From the NCBI GenBank assembly GCA_015063725.1, contig SVTP01000002.1, positions 1 to 64,000 of the forward strand: 64,000 nucleotides of DNA. Reading direction: 5' to 3'. The translations under genes and the position numbers were made by a program. The notes below the pieces were generated by a model that saw only the letters and a list, made by a program, of their open reading frames with translations, was not told the origin of the DNA and did no database searches. This stretch comes from Oscillospiraceae bacterium. GTDB taxonomy: Bacteria; Bacillota; Clostridia; Oscillospirales; CAG-272. Below, in pieces: positions 59,599 to 64,000 of the stretch. Numbering within the stretch: the first letter of the stretch is position 1; each line of letters opens with the position of its first letter.

Positions 59599-61104
59599 AT
59601 GCAAACCAATATTCTGGAATACTTGGAGGCAACCGCCCCCCGTCTGCCCGATAAAATTGCTTATTCCGACGGAACCGACCACCTCACGTTTTCCGAGCTT
59701 TCTCACCACGCGCGTGCACTGGGAAGTGCTCTGGCAGAGAAGGGATACTACCGCCGCCCCATTGCGGTGCTGATGAAAAAGCACCCGAGCACAGTTGCCG
59801 CTTTTTACGGCTGCGTGTATGCAGGATGCTTTTATGTGCCGCTGGATATTGAAATGCCCATCTCGCGCATCGAGCTCATTTTAGAGAACGCACAGCCTGC
59901 GGCAATCATCACCGACAAAAAGGGAAGTGCCATCGCCGAAAACTTACATTTCGATGGCGAAATTCTCTCCGGTGAAACCTTGTTCGAAAACGAAATCAAC
60001 GATGCCGCCCTGCAAACAATCCGCGCTAAACAGATTGATACTGATCCCATCTACATCGTTTTCACATCGGGCTCTACCGGCATCCCCAAGGGAGTGGTTG
60101 CTTGCCACCGCTCGGTCATTGATTATATCGAAAACCTTTCCGAGGAGCTCGGCTTCTCGGAGGAAAGCATCTTTGCCAACCAAACGCCCCTCTTTTTTGA
60201 TGCCCCCCTCAAGGAGCTCATGCCCGTCATCAAATTCGGTGCTACGGCATACCTTGTTCCCAAAAAATATTTTGCGTTTCCCATGTCGCTCTGCGATTTT
60301 CTCAACAAGCACAAAATCAACACCGTCTGCTGGGTTGTCTCGGCGCTGACCATGATCTCGGGTATGGGACTTCTCGAAAAGAACCCGCCCAAATATCTCA
60401 CCACCATCGCGTTTGGCAGTGAGGTCTTTCCGCCCAGCCAGTACGCCATGTGGCGCAAAGCGTTCCCAAACGCCAAATTCTTCAACCTCTACGGTCCCAC
60501 CGAGGCAACGGGAATGTCCTGTGTTTGGCCCGCTACGCGCGAGTTGGAGGAAGGCGAATCCGTGCCCATCGGTCACCCCTTCCGCAACACCGACCTGATG
60601 CTCATTCGCGAGGACGGAACCGAAGCAGAGGAAGGCGAGATCGGTGAGATCTATCTGCGCGGCACTTGCGTGACGATGGGATATTACAACGATCCCGCAC
60701 GCACCGATGAAGCATTTGTGCAAAATCCGTTGCAAAACGCCTATCCCGAGCGCGTATACCGCACGGGCGACCTTGCCTACCGCAACGCGAGAGGGGAGCT
60801 CGTATTCGTCTGTCGCCGCGACGCGCAGATCAAGCACATGGGGCATCGCATTGAGCTTGGCGAAATTGAAGCCGCCGCACAAAAGTGCGAGGGCGTCAGC
60901 CGCGCTTGCTGCCTCTACGATCCTATCACAAGCCGCATCAAGCTCTTTTATGCAGGCGAGACCGAAAAGGAGGTCCTCACCGCCTACCTGCGCGAGCATC
61001 TGCCAAAATATATGATGCCCGCCGCCCTCTGCCACCTGCCCGTCCTGCCCTTGACTCCCAACGGCAAAATTGACCGCCGCGCCCTGGCGGAGATTATTTT
61101 ATAA
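59599..61104 (+). CDS. stand-alone amino-acid adenylation (AMP-binding) enzyme, DltA/NRPS A-domain like
   Basis: A 501-residue ANL-superfamily enzyme. Core motifs: A3 IVFTSGSTGIPKGV, A4 TPLFFDAPLKE (Asp of the amino-group-binding type), A5 FFNLYGPTEAT, A7 YRTGDLAYR, A8 IKHMGHRIELGEIEAAA, A10 NGKIDRRAL (catalytic Lys). The arrangement fits DltA (D-Ala--carrier ligase) or a free NRPS adenylation domain, but no dltB/C/D, carrier protein or condensation domain is present here. GGAGG precedes the ATG. Close spacing with the transglutaminase-like lipoprotein suggests one operon. Substrate unknown. Confidence 0.85.
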   Translation: MQTNILEYLEATAPRLPDKIAYSDGTDHLTFSELSHHARALGSALAEKGYYRRPIAVLMKKHPSTVAAFYGCVYAGCFYVPLDIEMPISRIELILENAQPAAIITDKKGSAIAENLHFDGEILSGETLFENEINDAALQTIRAKQIDTDPIYIVFTSGSTGIPKGVVACHRSVIDYIENLSEELGFSEESIFANQTPLFFDAPLKELMPVIKFGATAYLVPKKYFAFPMSLCDFLNKHKINTVCWVVSALTMISGMGLLEKNPPKYLTTIAFGSEVFPPSQYAMWRKAFPNAKFFNLYGPTEATGMSCVWPATRELEEGESVPIGHPFRNTDLMLIREDGTEAEEGEIGEIYLRGTCVTMGYYNDPARTDEAFVQNPLQNAYPERVYRTGDLAYRNARGELVFVCRRDAQIKHMGHRIELGEIEAAAQKCEGVSRACCLYDPITSRIKLFYAGETEKEVLTAYLREHLPKYMMPAALCHLPVLPLTPNGKIDRRALAEIIL

Positions 61105-61110
61105 CATCAA

Positions 61111-61139
61111 AAAGGATAGCCATAGGCTATCCTTTTTTT
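61111..61139 (+). terminator. terminator after the adenylation enzyme gene
   Basis: AAAGGATAGCC/GGCTATCCTTT with a 3-base loop, then T-run. Confidence 0.92.
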
Positions 61140-61163
61140 ACTCCCCAAAACATCGCATTTCTA

Positions 61164-61192
61164 TTGACATTATATAATAAATATGGTATAAT
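61164..61192 (+). promoter_or_regulatory. sigma-A promoter for rsuA
   Basis: TTGACA (61164-61169), 17 bp, TATAAT (61187-61192). Confidence 0.85.
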
Positions 61193-61249
61193 ATATTTGT
61201 GTTTTTGAGTTTTCAAAATATCGAATTTTACATACGAGGAGGACGGGAA

Positions 61250-61951
61250 ATGCGACTGGATAAATTGCTTTCGGAATGTGGAATTGCAAGCCGTAAAGAA
61301 ACTGCAAAAGCCGCAAAGGCAGGGCAGATCACAGTCAACGGCATCCCCGCCACCAAAGCAGATATGCAGGTCGATCCCATAGCCGACGTCGTCACTTTTT
61401 GCGGCAGAGCCGTCAAGTGGCGCGAGTTCGTCTACGTGATGCTCAACAAGCCCGACGGCTACGTCAGCGCCACCGAGGATTCTCGCGGTGAACAAGTCGT
61501 GACGTCACTTCTTCCCGAGGAATACCAAAAGATGGGACTGTTCCCCTGCGGTCGCCTCGATAAGCATACGCTGGGGTTGATGCTCCTGACCAACGACGGG
61601 CAGCTCTCGCATCGCTTGCTTTCCCCCAAACGACACGTTGCAAAAACCTACGCCTTCCGCGTCAAGTTTCCGCTTTCCGAAAAGGATGTTTCCGAACTCC
61701 AAAGCGGCGTCGACATTGGCGGCTACCTCACCAAGCCCTGCACCGTTACATTGACAGACGAAAGGGAAGGGCGCATCACCCTCACCGAGGGCAAATACCA
61801 TCAGATCAAACTGATGATGGAAGCCGTCCACAATCAAATTACCTACCTCGAGCGCATCACCTTTGGTCCCTTATCGCTGGATCCCGCACTTTCGCGTGGC
61901 GAATGGCGAGAACTCACCGACGGGGAAATTGCCGCGCTCAACCAATCATAA
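61250..61951 (+). CDS. rsuA: RsuA-family pseudouridine synthase
   Basis: A 233-residue enzyme. N-terminal S4 RNA-binding domain (RLDKLLSECGIASRKE ... AGQITVNGIPA), then the catalytic domain with the active-site Asp in GRLDKHTLGLMLLTND, plus LSPKRHVAKTYAFRV and EGKYHQIKLMM. RsuA makes pseudouridine 516 in 16S rRNA; RluB/E/F relatives act on 23S, so the exact target is inferred. The ATG at 61250 follows GAGGAGG. Confidence 0.88.
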   Translation: MRLDKLLSECGIASRKETAKAAKAGQITVNGIPATKADMQVDPIADVVTFCGRAVKWREFVYVMLNKPDGYVSATEDSRGEQVVTSLLPEEYQKMGLFPCGRLDKHTLGLMLLTNDGQLSHRLLSPKRHVAKTYAFRVKFPLSEKDVSELQSGVDIGGYLTKPCTVTLTDEREGRITLTEGKYHQIKLMMEAVHNQITYLERITFGPLSLDPALSRGEWRELTDGEIAALNQS

Positions 61952-61986
61952 ATTCTATGTCCCAACAGAAAGGAACTGCTACAACG

Positions 61987-64000
61987 ATGAACATTATTGA
62001 AAAACTCTCGCAAGAATTTAACATCAAGGTCGAGCACGTCGAAAAGACGGTTGAGCTCATCGACGAGGGCAACACCATCCCCTTTATCGCGCGTTACCGT
62101 AAAGAGGTTACGGGTAGCCTTGACGACAATATCCTGCGTGACCTGAACGACCGTCTCAACTTCTTGCGCAACATCGAAAAGAGAAAGCAAGAGGTCTTTG
62201 ACCTCATTTCCGCTCAGGAAAAGATGACTCCCGAAATCGAAGCAGCCATTCAAGCAGCTGTTACCATTACCGAGGTTGACGATATCTACCGTCCCTTCCG
62301 CCCGCACCGCAAAACGCGTGCATCCGTGGCAAGAGAAAAGGGACTCGAGCCCCTCGCCGCCCTCATCATCGCGCAAGAGCCCACCTACGATCCCGCAATC
62401 GAGGTGCAAGCCGAAGCATTCATCGATGAAGAAAAGGGCGTTGCATCTGTTGAAGATGCCATCCAAGGAGCAAAAGACATTATCGCCGAGGATATTTCCG
62501 ATAACGCCGAGTTCCGCAAAGAGCTCCGCCGCCTGACCTTTGAGTTTGGTACACTTTGCACCAAGGCAGCAAAAGAGGAGGACTCCGTATATTCGCAATA
62601 TTACGAGTACGCCGAGGCACTCAAAAAGGTGCTTCCTCACCGCGTTCTCGCCATCAACCGCGGAGAAAAAGAGGATTTTCTCAAGGTCAACATCACCATC
62701 GCACCCGAAATCGTGCTCAACTACCTCTTCTCGCAGATCCTGCTGAACAACCAAAGCCCTGCAGAGAAGTATGTTTCCGCAGCGATCCTTGATAGCTACG
62801 ACCGTCTCATCGCGCCTTCCATTGAGCGCGAGATCCGCAGTGACATCTTTGATAACGCCTGCGAGGGCGCCATCAAGGTGTTTGCCGATAACCTGAGCCA
62901 CCTTCTCATGGCGTCCCCCCTGAAGGGAAAGACCGTTCTTGGCTTTGACCCCGGCTACGCACACGGCTGCAAGCTCGCAGTTGTTGATAAGACCGGTAAG
63001 GTCGTTGACACCGCCGTTATCTATCCCGTTAAGCCCCGCGAAGAGATTGAGAAGAGCAAATCCATTATGAAGCGCCTCATCACCCGTCACAAGGTTGACG
63101 TCATCGCCATCGGTAACGGTACGGCATCCAAGGAGAGCGAGATCTTTGTTGCAAATCTCCTCAAAGAGATCCCCGAGGACACCAAATATATCGTTGTCAG
63201 CGAGGCAGGCGCATCCATCTACTCGGCATCCAAGCTTGCCGCTGAGGAGTTCCCGGAATTTGACGTTATGCAGAGAAGTGCAGTTTCCATCGCAAGACGC
63301 TTGCAGGATCCTCTTGCAGAACTGATCAAGATCGATCCCAAGGGCATCGGCGTCGGTCAGTATCAGCACGATATGAAGCAGGCACGCCTTGACGAGGCCC
63401 TCGGTGGCGTGGTAGAGGATTGCGTAAACGCCGTCGGCGTTGATATCAACACCGCATCCTACTCGCTCCTGTCCTATATTTCGGGCATCAATATCACCTC
63501 CGCACGCAATATCGTTAAGTACCGCGAGGAGAATGGCGAGTTCACCAACCGCGCACAGCTCCTCAAGGTTCCGCGCATTGGTGCAAAGGCATACGAGCAG
63601 GCAGCAGGCTTTTTGCGTGTTCCCGGCGGTAAGGAGATCTTCGATAACACCGGCGTGCACCCCGAATCCTACGAGGCAGCCGCAACCCTGCTTGCAAACT
63701 TCGGCTACACCAAAGAGGATGTAGCACAGGGCAACCTCAAGGACCTCGGCTCCAAGGTTGAGGGAGAGGGAATTGCCAACGTTGCCGCAAAGCTCGGTAT
63801 TGGCGAGCCCACTCTGAAGGACATCGTCAGCGAGCTGGAAAAGCCCGGTCGTGACGTCCGTGATACGCTTCCTCCCCCCATTCTGCGCGATGACATCCTC
63901 GGCATTGAGGATCTTAAGCCCGACATGGAATTGACAGGAACCGTGCGCAACGTTATCGACTTTGGCGCATTCGTTGACATCGGCGTCCACCAGGACGGAC
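61987..64000 (+). CDS. tex: Tex-family transcription accessory protein, 3' end outside the window
   Basis: 671 codons are open to the window edge. Tex is a conserved RNA-binding protein linked to transcription and stress tolerance. N-terminal helical region (FNIKVEHVEKTVELIDEGNTIPFIARYRKEVTGSLDD), then RPHRKTRASVAREKGLEPLA, a YqgF-like domain (VLGFDPGYAHGCKLAVVD; VIAIGNGTASKESE), a helix-hairpin-helix region (DINTASYSLLSYISGINITSARNIV; LKVPRIGAKAYEQAAGFLRV), and the start of the C-terminal S1 domain (ELTGTVRNVIDFGAFVDIGVH). AAAGGA precedes the ATG at 61987, 35 bases after rsuA. Confidence 0.95.
   Translation, partial: MNIIEKLSQEFNIKVEHVEKTVELIDEGNTIPFIARYRKEVTGSLDDNILRDLNDRLNFLRNIEKRKQEVFDLISAQEKMTPEIEAAIQAAVTITEVDDIYRPFRPHRKTRASVAREKGLEPLAALIIAQEPTYDPAIEVQAEAFIDEEKGVASVEDAIQGAKDIIAEDISDNAEFRKELRRLTFEFGTLCTKAAKEEDSVYSQYYEYAEALKKVLPHRVLAINRGEKEDFLKVNITIAPEIVLNYLFSQILLNNQSPAEKYVSAAILDSYDRLIAPSIEREIRSDIFDNACEGAIKVFADNLSHLLMASPLKGKTVLGFDPGYAHGCKLAVVDKTGKVVDTAVIYPVKPREEIEKSKSIMKRLITRHKVDVIAIGNGTASKESEIFVANLLKEIPEDTKYIVVSEAGASIYSASKLAAEEFPEFDVMQRSAVSIARRLQDPLAELIKIDPKGIGVGQYQHDMKQARLDEALGGVVEDCVNAVGVDINTASYSLLSYISGINITSARNIVKYREENGEFTNRAQLLKVPRIGAKAYEQAAGFLRVPGGKEIFDNTGVHPESYEAAATLLANFGYTKEDVAQGNLKDLGSKVEGEGIANVAAKLGIGEPTLKDIVSELEKPGRDVRDTLPPPILRDDILGIEDLKPDMELTGTVRNVIDFGAFVDIGVHQDG

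Overview
The window looks like a chromosomal segment of an anaerobic, Gram-positive, endospore-lineage member of the Clostridia, possibly an uncultured gut or rumen bacterium. The evidence is a spoIIAA-spoIIAB-sigF sporulation operon, clostridial gene orders (pth-mfd-prsA; rnc-radical SAM-smc-ftsY; yhbY-nadD-yqeK-LCP-rsfS-leuS), lipoproteins with cytoplasmic-membrane lipoboxes, rubrerythrin under a PerR-type regulator, and pyruvate phosphate dikinase. The genus cannot be named from this sequence. No rRNA, tRNA, CRISPR array, prophage or transposase was recognised. Promoters are strikingly uniform: TTGACA/TTTACA-like -35 and TATAAT-like -10 hexamers with a 17-bp spacer throughout.

Layout. 1-95: start of an alpha/beta hydrolase gene leaving the window on the minus strand. 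268-2083: sporulation sigma-F operon, with a palindromic repeat element inserted between spoIIAB and sigF. 2170-3515: YdcF-type membrane protein and a CarD-like regulator. 3570-7727 (minus): rpsO-pnp, a VanY-like protein with lost catalytic residues, and an acidic membrane-anchored protein. 8178-9259 (minus): perR-rubrerythrin. 9453-13749: galT plus a cytoplasmic heparinase II/III-family protein. 13808-19973 (minus): pth-mfd-PrsA-like operon and a small lipoprotein. 20305-22932: ppdK. 23079-30208: a 61-residue protein gene, then a saccharide-use cluster (permuted GH3, GH2, GPH-family symporter). 30354-31160: a surface lipoprotein. 31221-33271 (minus): DUF5685-DnaJ-membrane protein cluster.

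33617-55202 is a long co-directional housekeeping block: infC (AUU start, attenuator leader)-rpmI-rplT, a SpoU methyltransferase, dprA, topA, trmFO, rnc, radical SAM protein, smc, ftsY, rdgB, a small membrane protein, yhbY, nadD, yqeK, LCP protein, rsfS, leuS and a degenerate response regulator. It covers translation, chromosome segregation, protein targeting, nucleotide hygiene, NAD synthesis and wall assembly. 55314-64000 holds a 31-codon ORF ahead of a terminator and a lipoprotein, a broken secreted-protein gene, tadA, asnA, a transglutaminase-like lipoprotein paired with a stand-alone adenylation enzyme, rsuA, and tex, which runs off the end.

Most unusual items: the FtsY N-terminus, a roughly 28-copy AEAEAKAK array encoded by a 24-bp tandem repeat; the permuted GH3 with membrane segments at both ends; the transglutaminase-lipoprotein/adenylation pair without a carrier protein; the promoter-sORF-terminator unit at 55249-55454; the cysteine-rich DUF5685/DnaJ cluster; and hairpins that coincide with promoter elements. 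No clearly undescribed multi-gene defence or mobile system was seen.
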